From Edolisoma coerulescens (taxonomy: Eukaryota; Chordata; Aves; Passeriformes; Campephagidae), in contig VWZW01002639.1 in the NCBI GenBank assembly GCA_013397115.1, positions 1,798,838 to 1,862,837 on the forward strand: 64,000 nucleotides of DNA, written 5' to 3'. Numbering within the stretch: position 1 is the first letter of the stretch; every line of letters begins with the position of its first letter. The position numbers and the translations under genes are program-made. The notes under the pieces were generated by a model. The model worked only from the letters and a program-made list of their open reading frames with translations, was not told where the DNA came from and did not search any database. This document shows, piece after piece, positions 35,740 to 47,216 of the stretch.

Positions 35740-38418
35740 AAACCTCTTTTCTTTAAACACTCTCCAGGACATTATGTGGAGTTTCTCCATCTTTCCTTAC
35801 CCCTTCAGCCTCTTGTACTAAATTATGTTTTGGCACACCGTATTTTTTAAGTGCTCTGGGGTGGTTCAGGGGGTTTTGGAGGTTTTCCTTGCTTCTCCCT
35901 TACAAAGCCCAGGTGCCAAGGCTGGTCTGGGTGCCTGACGAAAGCCGAGGGGCTCCTCTGTGCCCACAGCATTTTCTGCTCCGTGCTCTTTCCCACTGAG
36001 TGATTTCAGTGTGTAACAGCATTACCGGGGCTTTGGCTTTGTTGAAACAGTTGCAGCAAATTAAACTTTCTCCGGGGCCATGAGAGCATGTGTGCGCTTG
36101 GAGCGAGCGCGGGATCTGCCACCCTCTCGGGCTGCTTTCCAGCCCCGTGGAGCTCGCGGTTGTTGGACCGATTCCCTGAAGGATTCATTTACCTCTGTTT
36201 ACAGCTCAGCCGCTCATTTCCCTCAGGCTTTTGTAGATGAAGCTGGGCTGCTTTTAGTGCAGAGGCTGCTGAGGGCAGGAGAGAGCAGAGGGAATCCCTC
36301 TCCCACCTCTTCTTGCTTGCACCTCTCATCTCTGTGGAATGCCCCTTTCTGCCGGCTGCTGAGCGAGGGGGGCAGATCCAACCCTCAGTGAGGGATTTAC
36401 ATGCAGTGATTCTGGGGATAATCGTGTTTTAAATGCAGCTGATCAGGCTGGCTTTTGCAGAAAGCCCAGAAATACACGGAGCAGCTCTGGAACACGCTGC
36501 AGCCCCACCTGCGCCAGGCTGCACTCTGCTTTGGGATGGGGCTTTGCTAAAAACAAACAGCCTGCTCCTTACAGAAGGTATGACTTTATGCTTTAATTGC
36601 ATCCCCTTTCCCTCCCACAAGCACAGCAGAATCCAGATTCCCCCAAGGACTTTCACAAGCCCTTCCAAGGAGGAAAGGATCAGCAAGGCAAAGTTTGCCG
36701 CAAGCTCCACATATATTTTGAAGTGTTTCCATCTTGTGCCGATACCCATCTGTGTATTTCTGTGTAAGCATCTTCAAATCAAAGCTCTGATGTGCTAAAA
36801 TATGTCCTAGACAGTTTTGATGAGACACGACTCTCCCAGATATGCATGTTAATGATAGGCTGACTCCCAAATTCCTGTAGTGTGGGTAACCTGGGTGTAG
36901 GAAAGAGTCAACCCCAAGTACTGTCAGTACAGGCACCTAAGCTGCTCTTCCCATCTGAACAGGACAGGCTAAGGTGAAAAAGATTCTCTTGATTACATTT
37001 TTTTCTCCAATATGGTATTTTCAAAGAAAGCCTGCATTCCTTATCTTCTATTCAGGACTCTATTTTACTAACTCCAGGTGACCAATGTACACGAGATGGG
37101 CTCCCCTAAAGTTCCCCGAAGTTCCTGAGGTGTCTGGAGGTGTCTGGGATTTGCTCATCCCCAGTGCCCAAGCTGCTCCATGCTCCTGCCCCTCCCAGCC
37201 TTCCATGAGAACAGCAGGCAGAGGGTAGGAAGTAAGGACCAGATCGCTACCTTCAGTGTTTACTTCCTCAGGGAAGGCTTTGTCCAATATCCAAAATGAT
37301 CCAGCAATATGAGTAAAAGTGTTCAAATTCAATCCATTTCCAACCAGGTATAATGGACTAGAGCCCAGATCTCTGAGGGTATTTAGGGGTCTGAGTTCTC
37401 TGGATTGAATCTGGGTCCATGTTTCTGACCAAAGTCACTTTAATTAGGAAAAAACAGATTACAGTAGTAACTAGTTTCAAAAGTCAAATTAATTTTTGTG
37501 CAACACGTGGCCTTTACAATCCCTGTATCCCTTGCACTGCTCCTATGTGGATTACCAATGCTACACAGGTACCACGCAGACTCTCTGCATCTGAGCATCC
37601 GTCAGAAGCTATTTGTTACTAGTTTTGTGTTCCTGATGCTGTCTGTCCTCTGCTAAGCCTAAGGCATTTCAGTGGTGATTTCACATGTCAGTTGTTCTGA
37701 GCTGTGCCAGGAGGATGTGGAGCACAGGACAGGGTGGGGTGCTCAGTTTGCGAAGGGCTGGAGCTGATGCTGAGCTAAGAGCTTGGGGCAGCCTCAGTGC
37801 ATTCAGGATGTTCTTACAGGTGCCTCTCATGGATGACCAACCTCCACCATCTTCCTAGTTATGGGCATTTTCCCTTGTTTTGCCTGCTCCCTACTTACTT
37901 CAGAAATTCGTTGTTTATAAACAACACTTTTGTACCCCTGCTTAGCTCAGGAGGTGTAGTTTGAGCCACTGGTCTGCTCCTTGCTGGGCTCTGAGCTGGC
38001 CAGGACTTGGCTGTGAGCATTCCTTCACATCCTGCCCCAGACAGGAGGGGACTGGTGGCGGGCAGCTGGTGCAGAGGTGAAGGTGTATTGAGGATCACAA
38101 GCTGAGCTCTGGCCCAGGCAGCAGCACTTCAAGCAATTCGTTTTACCTCGATGTGCACTGGACACTCAAGAACCGGGGCAAGCTGCAGCCAGCTCTGGGT
38201 GTAACCTGGGATTTCAGTGAGCAGATCTGCTCAAGCCTTTGGCCAGCAAAGCACATCTTTGTACCTGCATGTTTGTGTGCAAGGCATAAGCTGAAATCCT
38301 TGGGCGATTCACGGGCCCATCCTGTGCATCAGTGACTCCTCCAGCAGACACACAATGATTCCTGGAGGTCCTTCCCAAACCCGACTTGTTAGTCCTGCTC
38401 CAGAGTCTCTCCGGTTTT

Positions 38419-38440
38419 GCTGCTGTTGTTGTTGTTGTTA
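38419..38440. repeat. (TGC)n/(TTG)n triplet microsatellite
   Basis: Two TGC/GCTG units followed by five GTT-type units; about 22 bases. Confidence 0.7.
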
Positions 38441-38520
38441 ATAAGTAGCCTGTGAAACCCTGGGAGGCAAATAAATATTTTGGTGGAGTTGGGCCGAGGA
38501 ACCTTTCTTTATTTCCATGG

Positions 38521-39040
38521 TAACTGCTTCCACTCTTTTGGGAAGCACACTTTCCAGGCAGCGGATTTGTCGACCTCGCTGTGCCAGGGGGGATGACAGG
38601 GCAGGTGGAGATAACGCCTCGACAGGAACGGTGTCGGTGCCCTGCGATGCCCTCGGGCTGTTCGGAGGTCACATCCCCGTCCGCCCCCGCCGGGGTCCTG
38701 TGCGGCACCGCAGCCGCGCTCGGCAGGGAGGTGGAGCCGTGCCGGGAGCTGGCTTGGGCTGGCACCGCCGCCTCCCTGCGAGCGCCTCCGGCTGCTCCGC
38801 ACCAGCGCTGGCAGCTGGGAATTCTCCTCCTCGGGAGGCTTTTGCTCACAGTGTGAGCAGAAACGATGCGGGCGGGCGGCCGTGCCCTGCAGCGGCGGGA
38901 GCGGGCGCCGCGGCGCTCCGGCCCCTTCCTGCGGCTGCTCCTGCGCCTTTGGGGACGGGCTGTGGCCGGGCGCTCCTGTCCTCTCCTGCGGACACCTCTT
39001 CGCTGGGAGCTCCAGCCGCTGGTGGATACCCATAATCGTG
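38521..39040. promoter_or_regulatory. CpG island, no gene recognised
   Basis: I count about 51 CpG in these 520 bases, in strongly G+C-rich sequence (densest at 38641-38940). Flanks are CpG-poor. The overlapping open frames on both strands are compositional; one plus-strand frame (38866-39192) runs out of the island into the next candidate block but resembles no family. A promoter of an unannotated or non-coding transcript, or an orphan regulatory island, are both possible. The island itself is well supported. Confidence 0.72.
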
Positions 39041-39190
39041 TTTTATGCCCTTTGTTGGAGGCTCACCAAAGTGCATTAGTTTACATGAGCTTCATACGCA
39101 ATTTGCTGGCAAACGAGGTGCAGCCACCTCTCGTGAAAGCCTCCGAGCTGGGAGTGGGAAATAATGGAGCTGGTGGGCGAGAGTGCGAGT
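39025..39190. other. Candidate conserved block at CpG island edge
   Basis: Directly at the island's right edge the composition switches to non-repetitive AT-richer sequence (CATAATCGTGTTTTATGCCC at 39030-39049, CATTAGTTTACATGAGC at 39073-39089). A regulatory block adjoining an island is common at developmental loci. It could alternatively be part of an exon, since one plus-strand frame is open to 39192. Confidence 0.3.
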
Positions 39191-40436
39191 GAAGCTGGGT
39201 GTGGGAGGGGATGGAGAGGCAGAGCGAGAGCATCTTTCTGCCGGGGGCAGCACCTCTCCTCTGGCTGCTGCACTGCCATTGGGCCACTGTCAAATTTGAG
39301 GGGGAAAAAGGCAGCTTGCTTTTTCAACCACCGTGTTTTCCTTGACTGCTTATCCATTTCATTCCCCTCCCTGCCTCCAGGGTGACTACCTGATGATTGG
39401 GAGGACTTTAGCCCCATCCAGAGGACCCCACCAAGCTCAGTGCAGTGTGTTTTTGGAGAGGTACCCAGAGCCTTGCAGTGCAGCCTCCTGTGCCTGACCT
39501 TTCCCAGCCACAGCTGGCTCCACACTGAGTTACAAATCAAAGTTAGAATGGAAGGGCTCAGGTTTAAAGGCTTAAAAGTATTTTGGTGCAGTGTTTGGGC
39601 TGTAATTAGACAAAGTTCTGCCTTTCCTCTGCCCTGTGGGAGCTCGGCAGACAAGGAGGGTATGGACACTCATCCTGCTGGGTCCCTGATGTTTCTGACC
39701 TCTACGAGGGAAAGCTGAGCAAATATGGGATCCTTAAGTTGGGAGGTCCTTAATAAATGTAGAGAAAAAGAGGATTAGCTTGATAAAATCAAAACAGAAT
39801 TTTCTTCAGCTAAAATGGGAACAAAAAAATTAGTCTTGTATCAAATCAAATGTTTCATTTGACCTGGAGCAAGGTTGTTCCTTCCTTTCAATCCTAATTT
39901 ACCTCTCCATTAAAAGCTTTTTAAATTCAGCTTCATTATAAATGGCAATTTACTTTAGAAATAAGCTATTTAATTTTTGAAGAGAGTCTCAGAAATTTCA
40001 GATCTGGTTGTCAGAAACTTTGTCACAAAGGAGGGATTTCTGTTCTCAAGTGGGCAGACCTTTGTGCTCATCCATTAACTTCCTCTGTAACAGATTCCAT
40101 GGGGTTTTCACTTCTCTCTGTGTTTGTGGCTCTGCCCAAAATAACGATACTCATAGCAAAAAGGTTTGGTGCTGGATCTGAGCATGATCCCACAAACAGG
40201 GAGTGTGCAAGTTCAAGGTTCTCATCCCTGCTTCTTAGGGACTACTGGGGACTACAACAGACCTGAGCCCAGGTGTAGTGCACATGATGCCTCCAATAAT
40301 GAGTAGATGAAAACTTTCTGATCTAATAACGAGAAAGGTGGGGGTCACAGGGCTGTGACACAGACTGGTGATTTGCAAAATTGCACACAATCTTGTGAAA
40401 CAAATGGCCACGTGAAAGTATCCCAGGCTAAAGTGA

Positions 40437-40555
40437 TCAAGGCCAGGTTGGACTGGGTTTTGAACCTGTCTAGTGGAAGGTGCCCCTGCCCATGGCAGGG
40501 GCTCGATCTTTAAGGCCCCTTTCAACTCAAACCAGTCTATAATTCTATGATTCTA
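40437..40555 (+). mobile_element. CR1 LINE fragment (3' end)
   Basis: TCAAGGCCAGGTTGGACTGG, then CTAGTGGAAGGTGCCCCTGC, CCATGGCAGGGGCTCGATC and a TATAATTCTATGATTCTAT tail give an unambiguous CR1 3' end, 5'-truncated. The terminal short repeat (ATTCTATG) is present more than once, as usual for CR1. Confidence 0.93.
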
Positions 40556-40730
40556 TAAAAAAATTCACAAAAGACATCTTTGGGCTACAATCTGCATTTG
40601 AGCTGGACTTGGTACCTGTTGCTACCTCAGTCCTTTTGTAGCAGGAGAGCCCTAAACCTGAACATTCAGGTGGCCTGTTTTTATCAAAAAGATAGTGTTG
40701 AATAAGAGTGTGAGGAATAAGCTTATCAGG

Positions 40731-40765
40731 TGTTTCTGTGTGTGTTTCTGTGCATATGTCTGTGC
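40731..40765. repeat. Degenerate TG-rich tract
   Basis: Repeated TGTTTCTGTG and TGTCTGTG units over about 35 bases; an imperfect simple repeat. Confidence 0.6.
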
Positions 40766-42009
40766 AAGGTCACCTTTGCAGCAACTGAGGATTTTTTCCT
40801 ACCTGCTAAGGGAGGAGTTTCCCCGCCTAGGATGCTTTGCTTGGGGTCTCCATCTCTTTCACAGGAAGCTTTAATAAATTACTTTAAATAAGTAAGATTT
40901 ACATCAGCAGGGTCGGTAGGGATGTTATCTTCCCTTCTCTCCTGCATATCACAGTCTCTGCTCACATCCAGAGGCATCAGTCTGCTGGGAATGCTGTGCC
41001 TGCCTGCGGTGCTCTGCCAAGCCAAGCCACCACAGGCAAAGGACAGTCACCAAAAGACACAGGATGGACTTTGACACTGCATTTGATCTGCACGTGAGGC
41101 TTTCTGCTTTCAAGGGGAAAATCTGTCTATTATAATTTCCTGCCAGTGGGTAAACTGTGCTTGTCAGCTCTCGTTAGGAAAAGGGCCCTTCCTGGGAGCT
41201 GGGTTTGCTGAGGCTGTGCATCTGCCTCCCCAAAGGAGGCCTGCAGCCCTCACTGAGTGTTGTCACTTGTGCTTCAATTTCCAGGTCAGACCCAACAAAT
41301 TGCTCCTCATTCATAAAAGGTGAATACGACCATCCCACGGGCAGTAAGTCTGGATGTAGGATGGTGTTATTTCACTAGGCTCGTATTGCTCTCTGTCAAG
41401 GTCAGGGCTGCAGCCAGTTTATAGCTCAGCAAAGCTGCAGAAGATCAAGGCTTTTCAGGAAGGACGGCGAGGGCTTTGTGGGTTTACCTGTCTCTTCTTC
41501 CCTGGTCCTAAAGCTGTGTGCTGGGAATCCAGAGAGGAGCTGCCCTGGTTAATGTCAGCTATGGTGAACTGAGGGATCATTGAGAAAAATAGCTAAAGGT
41601 ATTAATGACTAAAGTTTCCTGTTAAATAACTCATTTGTAGCTAATAAAGCTGGTAAATCCTGGAAAACAGCTACCTGAATGCTTTGAGAAAGTTAACAAC
41701 AGAGGAGCTGGAGTTTTCAAAGGTAGTTCATCTGATCCTTCCCTTCCTCTCTGCCTCCTGTCAGCAGGGAGCCTTCACACCTCCTTCTGCAGAAGAGAGT
41801 TTCCCTTTGGCCACTTCCATGTGACAGATGGTATCTTAAACTGTCCAGAAAAGGTGATTTTAAAGTAGGTCGGAGCCACCTCCTCCTGCTCTCCATAGCA
41901 CTGTCAGAATTCCTACACCAGCCATAGTGACAACCCACTCTGATGTGTCTTCTCTGAGACTACTCCAGCTGGTTAGGCCGGGACAACATCCTTTTGCCAG
42001 CCCAGTATC

Positions 42010-42420
42010 ATCTTTCCAGGTTTGCTCCATTGATTGTTATAATTAATGCTTATTTTATTCAAAGTGTCAAATTGCTTCTCAATGAAGCAAAGGAGAAGCA
42101 CTTCACTGTAGAAGACACGACAGTGTATTTAATTGGTATTGAGTTGCAGACGCTGCTAATGGATTTTAAAAATACAATAATCAAAAGGAAATCGGCATAA
42201 CATGACATGGAGATAAAATGTTCTGACGTATCTGGTGACCTGCCCTGGTGCATTGTACTGCTGCAACTGTTTGTGTCAGGCCACAACACAAAAACAAACT
42301 TCATCACTCTCAAGCAAAATAAAAACAGCACAATAATAATAACGATTTTGGAAAGGAATTCAGTGGCTTTTCTGATTTCAGTTGTCATAAGCCATTTGAC
42401 TTCTTGTGTTGACACCAGCA
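42010..42420. other. Candidate conserved non-coding block (long)
   Basis: About 400 bases of AT-rich, non-repetitive sequence with TGATTG then TAATTA (42031-42045), TTTAATTGG near 42127, and an AATAATAATAACG stretch near 42333. A 68-codon plus-strand frame (41994-42200) looks superficially protein-like, but resembles no family and has no convincing splice context. Regulatory DNA seems more likely. Confidence 0.36.
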
Positions 42421-43149
42421 GCTCAGGTCAGCCCAGCAGAAGTTGTTCCATGTTTTTCCTCCCGTACTTTGCGTTAGACCCTCTCCCTGCCACACCTGGC
42501 ATTGTGATTCCTTGATGGATGGAGCAATCCCTGCTATCTGTGGTGGGGTCTGGCAGGGTGAGCTGCTGCATGGCCTGGGGGATTGTCCCCTCCTTTGAAG
42601 GTGTGGGAAGGGGTGGTTGCTCCCAGGAGCACAACCTGATGAAAAGCTTGGAGGAAGGCAAGGAGGCCTCTTTTTCTGACCTGTTTTCTGCCATCCTTTA
42701 CCTTATCAAAGACCAGGTGGGGTTTGTTTGAAAATCCCACTGTGTGGAAACTGGCTCTGCCTTTAGCCAGCCACTGATTCCTCCTCGCTGCTCAGCCCCC
42801 TCCGGGCTCTTACTGCAATTCTCTTTGGTGGGTTAACCATCACCCAACAGGCTTTTACAAACCCTGCCAGTTTTCCTCCCAAGCCATAAACCTATTGTGT
42901 GCTCCCACGGGGCACAAACCTGGTAAACAAATCGCTTTGTCACACTCAAGCCGCGTCCCTTCACCAGGCACCGTCGTTTTCCTGTGATAGCCTTTGCTGC
43001 AGCCCAGCTCATGCTTGAATACTTTGCTGAATATGATGGACTTAAACATGTGCTAAGTGCTTTGCTGAACTGGGTCTTTTCCCCTGATTTATGCCAGGGT
43101 AGATTAAAATAGAATCAGCCCCTTAAGTGGTCTGTGCCGCGTGTTGTCA
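42421..43149. other. No gene recognised
   Basis: Ordinary, moderately G+C-rich sequence between two candidate blocks. No repeat or exon recognised. Confidence 0.5.
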
Positions 43150-43400
43150 GCGCACCGAGACACCGCGTCGGCGCTTGTGTTTTAATTAAAGGTTCCACCT
43201 ATTTACACGGAGTCAATCAATCTCGGCACAAAAACGTCCTTGCAGTGGATTAGCACCATAGTGCAGACAAATGGCATTAAGCACAAATGGCTTTCTGGAG
43301 AAGTAATTCATCTGCATGGAAATGAAAAATACAATTATTTTAACTGATGCTGTCGTGTAATCAATCATGCTGGGCATGCCACGTGCCCCCCGTGTGTGCA
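43150..43400. other. Candidate conserved non-coding block
   Basis: A small CpG cluster at 43140-43175 passes directly into AT-rich sequence with the palindrome TTTAATTAAA (43181-43190) and TCAATCAATC (43213-43222), a repeated PBX/HOX-type ATCAAT core, followed by AATTATTTTAAC near 43333. Unmethylated-looking CpG next to homeodomain motifs in non-repetitive sequence is a strong visual match to an enhancer. Confidence 0.4.
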
Positions 43401-43669
43401 GGGATGTGCTGGCTCCTTTGGCTCAGAGTTGGGATGGCAGTGTTCATATTGATGTGGTGGGTACCCAAAGGGATCCGACTGCCTCCCAAAAAACACCACC
43501 TGGCTCTCACTGGGTTTCCAGATCCAGGGCTGGTATTTGGAGCTGGGCTCAAGGCCCTGCTGTGGTGTTAATTAGGTCATATGTAGAGCAGAAAGGAGCA
43601 GAACGTGGCTTCACTGATAGAGTTTTAGTGGGCTCAAGGCTAATGGGTGTTTTAATGGGAAAACACAGC

Positions 43670-43870
43670 ATTCCAGCCTGTTGGAACAGCAATAAGGGAA
43701 TCTATGGGCCATCATTAATACACTCCTGGTGATAAAAATCATTCTTCCCTCAGACCTGCGTCTCAACACACTCAAGGCATTTATTAGTGGTCCATTATAT
43801 GCCCACTTCAATCTTACTGCTTAATTTGAACACTAATTAACATCATCATGCCTTCTAAAGCACAAATGGT
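43670..43870. other. Candidate conserved non-coding block
   Basis: AT-rich, non-repetitive block with CATTAATAC near 43714, a CArG-like CCATTATATG (43792-43801), CTTAATTTG (43820-43828) and TAATTA (43834-43839). Together with the neighbours at 42010 and 43150 it forms a second dense group. Confidence 0.33.
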
Positions 43871-44142
43871 ACTTGGTAGGATTTCATTATCTCCATGCTC
43901 TGTCTGCAAGCAGAGAGAGCTGAGCTTCACCTGAAAGAGTCCACTCCTTGGACTCATGGGGCCGGGGCCGGGAGGGCTCCCCTCCAAGTCCCACCTCCCA
44001 GGTCTCACAGTTAGGGGGGAAGGTGGTGGGAAGCAAAGCAATGACTTCATTTCCCGAGGCACTGGGGCAGTAGCCAGCAGGACAGCTTAGATGTCTAAAC
44101 ACTGCTTAATTATCTGACTGAAGGGGGCCCAGGGCTTGGGTT

Positions 44143-44160
44143 TGCTGCTGCTGCTGCTGT
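44143..44160. repeat. (TGC)n triplet microsatellite
   Basis: About six uninterrupted TGC units. Not in a recognised coding frame. Confidence 0.8.
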
Positions 44161-45540
44161 GAACTCTGCTCACTCTCGCTGGCTCACCCGGAGCAGGGGG
44201 AAGGCAGAGCCAACCCAAAATGGAAAGGTTTACTGGTCCCAGCTCTCCCCTGTGCATTGTGCTGCCTTCTCAAGAAGGATAGAGTTCAATCAACCTTTGA
44301 AAGTCAGTGAGGGGTGCTTTTCCCCCATCTAAATTTCTTAAAATAAATCTCTTCTGCTGCAGTTCAAGCCCTACCTCCTTCCCAGCAGTAGGAAAAATGA
44401 ACACCAGCTCTTTCTGAAGGAGCCTTTTATAGATTTGGGGGCTTTTATCATCTCTTCCCGAGGCTTTTCTTCTCTCTAAACTGAATTATGATCATTCCCT
44501 CTGCATGTCCCTGTGGGGCAAGAATTGTGCTCTGTCTCCTTGCCCCCCTCCATCTCAGCTCCTCCAGCTCCTTCCCACTTAGGCACTGTAAGGTTCCTAC
44601 TTGTGTCACCTCTGGCAATAGCTCCTACTGGGATATTGGCTTCCCCCCCTACTCCAAAACAGAGGGTTTTGCTTCATGTTGTAATTCCTAGCTCCTCTTC
44701 TACCTCTTATGGCTGCTGCCTAAGCACTCATTTTGTATTTTGTATTTTTACAGCCAATTATTCTTAGTTAAGTGCTGACGGTTCTCAGGCTGCTGGGCTG
44801 CTGCCTGTTATTTTAATACTGCTTCTCCACTTCTCCTACTGAACTCTTCTTGGTGATATTTGAGCTTCTCTAGAGTCTAATAACTTCTCTTATTAGTCTT
44901 TTGAAACAGCAATAGACTCCTGTTTGACAGCATCCCCAATAGTTTGAATACTGAATATGAGAAAAAACATTAGAGGGAAAACCTGCCTGGCAGGGAGGGA
45001 ATGTTCTGCTCCCTGCCGCTTCCAGGCTTTGCAGGAGTTAGTTTTTCTTCTCAGAAATGCATTTGTCACCGTCTCCTTGGCATTGCTCTAACTGAGAGGC
45101 GGGAGGGGGCCGCGTGAGAGGGGGTCCCTCCGTGCCCCAGTGCAGCAGAGACGGTGGCTTTGCAGAGAGCTGAAGTGACAGCACCTCAGGGCCAGAGCCA
45201 GTCCCCACAGCATTAATACTTAAGAAGAATCTGAGTTGCCATCAGCTTAGTGAGGGAGCAGAGAGGCAAAGGTTGGGGATGCTGTTTTCCCTCTTGGGAT
45301 TGCTCTCCTTTGGCCTTTTGGCTCAGACTGACTGTAGTATCCATTTAATATCTGATCCATCCTCTGTCAGGAGGCTGTCAGTGCTTTTGCAAGGGAATTG
45401 ACACTGGATATATTTCCTTTGCTGCCAGCTTGTTACGATCCTGCCCTGTCATGATCTGGGGTTTAGCCTTCGCAGCTGATGCATAGACTGGTGTGGGGAA
45501 GCAGCAGCAGAATTAGGTCCAGTTTCTCAGCACAGATAAG

Positions 45541-45850
45541 CAGCCCCGAGAGCGAGGAAGCGAGCTCCGTCTCGGCAGCAGGCACGGCGCTTCCCCTGGA
45601 ACGGCAAAGACAGACAAGGTGTTGGTATGAATAAAAACTGGGTGCCAGGGAGAGGCTGTCAGTGACATTACTACCTGTCACACGTGTGTAAAGTCATCAA
45701 ACAGCGGGTGGGCGGCCGTGACAGCCCCGCCAAAGACATCTCTATTAGCGCTCAGCGCCCCGCTGGGGCGAGGCTGCAGCGCGTTAAGGGCAGGCAGGCT
45801 GTTCCACTTAAGGTGGAAAATGATATATTCGGCAACGGGAGTAATTTGAT
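45541..45850. promoter_or_regulatory. Weak CpG-rich patch
   Basis: About 20 CpG in 310 bases, clustered at 45541-45600 and 45700-45790 (for example TTAGCGCTCAGCGCCCCGC). Flanks are CpG-poor. Too weak to be called an island, but unusual for this window; it may mark a small regulatory element. Confidence 0.35.
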
Positions 45851-47190
45851 TTGGCTGAGGTTCACAGTGTTTTGGAATCTGATGTGAGTCTTCCTACTAT
45901 TGGATACTGCCCCAGATTCCCAGTGCTGCAGCATATTGCATCTCCCTTTCGGGCTGCGTGGAGTAAATGAGTTTCTGGGCACGATGGTACGGATTTTGTA
46001 CCCAGATGGGCAACTTCTCTCCTCTTCTGTTAGAAACTGGATTTTAACTTTGCAAGAAAATATAGCAAGCAGGATATTCCTGCACCATCTGACTTATAAA
46101 AGCAGCCAGTGATTGCATCCAGAGGCCTTTTTTCTGTCCCAAAATTTTCTGCCCATCTCAGATTACACCTGCTTTCTAGAAATAGCCTTGGCCAATGCTG
46201 CTTTGGTACTGGAAGGGTTTCCAGGAGCAGGATTTTTTGTCCAGAAAGTGATTGAGATGCAACTGCTACGGCAGAGAGGCGTGGATGTGATGGAGTCACT
46301 GGCATCCTCACAGCTGGATCACCGGGGACTGAGCCTGAGACCTGAAAATCATCAGTTTAAGGAGGCGAAGTTCTAACTGGAGCCACTGTGGGCACCTGGA
46401 GAAAGAGCAGGCTGTGTGAGCTGGAAAGGAGGGAGCAGCACTGTGAAACCAGCTTAAAAAGCATCCCCAGGAGCTGTGTGTGCCAGCAGCTGGATGCTGT
46501 CTAGCTGCAGCCACCTTGTTAAACCGCTTTCCTTCCCCTGCTGAAGCCAGGGCTGACGCTTTGCTCAAGCTCGATGGTTCGTGTCAGCGCCCTGCTCTGT
46601 GCTGGGCTGGGTGAGAGCTCACAGTGGGGCTGGTGCAGGGAGAGGCTGTCCCCTCCTGGAGCCACCCGGGAACGGCTCAGCCGTGGGGGAGCCCTGTGGG
46701 GCAGAGAGGTGACAAGCACCGCACAGCAAACCCCAGCCCGGGCAGAGCGCGGTGAGGACACGCACCAGCTGCCTGCTCCGAGGAGCCACGCTGCCAGCAG
46801 CACCCTCGGATTTTGTGCCAACTTTTAATTGCATGAATTTAATTATAGGGATTTTCTGGCTGTGTCGGGGGCTGTGAGCATCTCCCCTGCAGCTGGGAGT
46901 GTGCAGCTCCCTGTGCAGCCGAAGCAGAGGCAGTAGCAGGGGAGCTCAGAGCAGGGAGAGCGGGTGGCCAGGGCCCAGCCCTGCTGCCACTTGGCCGGAG
47001 GTGCTCTGTGGCCTCGAGCTGCACTGGTCAGAAAAGGACCCTCGTCTTTCTGGGATCTTGTGTGTGTTTTTCTGCACTGCAAAACACCTTCAGCAGTAAA
47101 CCATCAGTCCTGCTTTTCCCTGAACTGCTTCTGTCCGGGTGGTTTGGAGCCTGCAGAAGAGCTGGGGTCCATCAATGGACCAACTCTATC

Positions 47191-47216
47191 CACTGGTGGT
47201 GGTACCACCATCAGTG
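47191..47216. repeat. Near-perfect 26-bp palindrome
   Basis: Centred on GGTACC (47201-47206). The inner 14 bases TGGTGGTACCACCA (47197-47210) are perfectly self-complementary. The outer bases pair again after one mismatch (47196 with 47211). Function unknown. Confidence 0.9.

Larger units (their letters stand above)
34441..38520. other. No gene recognised; one CR1 copy
   Basis: Ordinary non-coding sequence with a CR1 fragment (35503-35739), a short G+C-rich, CpG-containing spot at 36070-36170, and a triplet tract at 38419-38440. Open frames are short and resemble no family. A short 10-base direct repeat, GGAGGTGTCT-like, lies at about 37127-37147. Confidence 0.5.
39191..42009. other. No gene recognised; one CR1 copy
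   Basis: Ordinary sequence with a CR1 fragment (40437-40555) and a TG-rich tract (40731-40765). AT-rich stretches at 39720-39970 show no strong motif cluster. A 197-codon minus-strand open frame (39076-39669) resembles no known protein and overlaps the candidate block at the island edge; it is not called. Confidence 0.5.

Noticed and set aside
39076..39669. 197-codon minus-strand open frame
   Set aside because: No recognisable domain; overlaps an apparent regulatory block at the edge of a CpG island.
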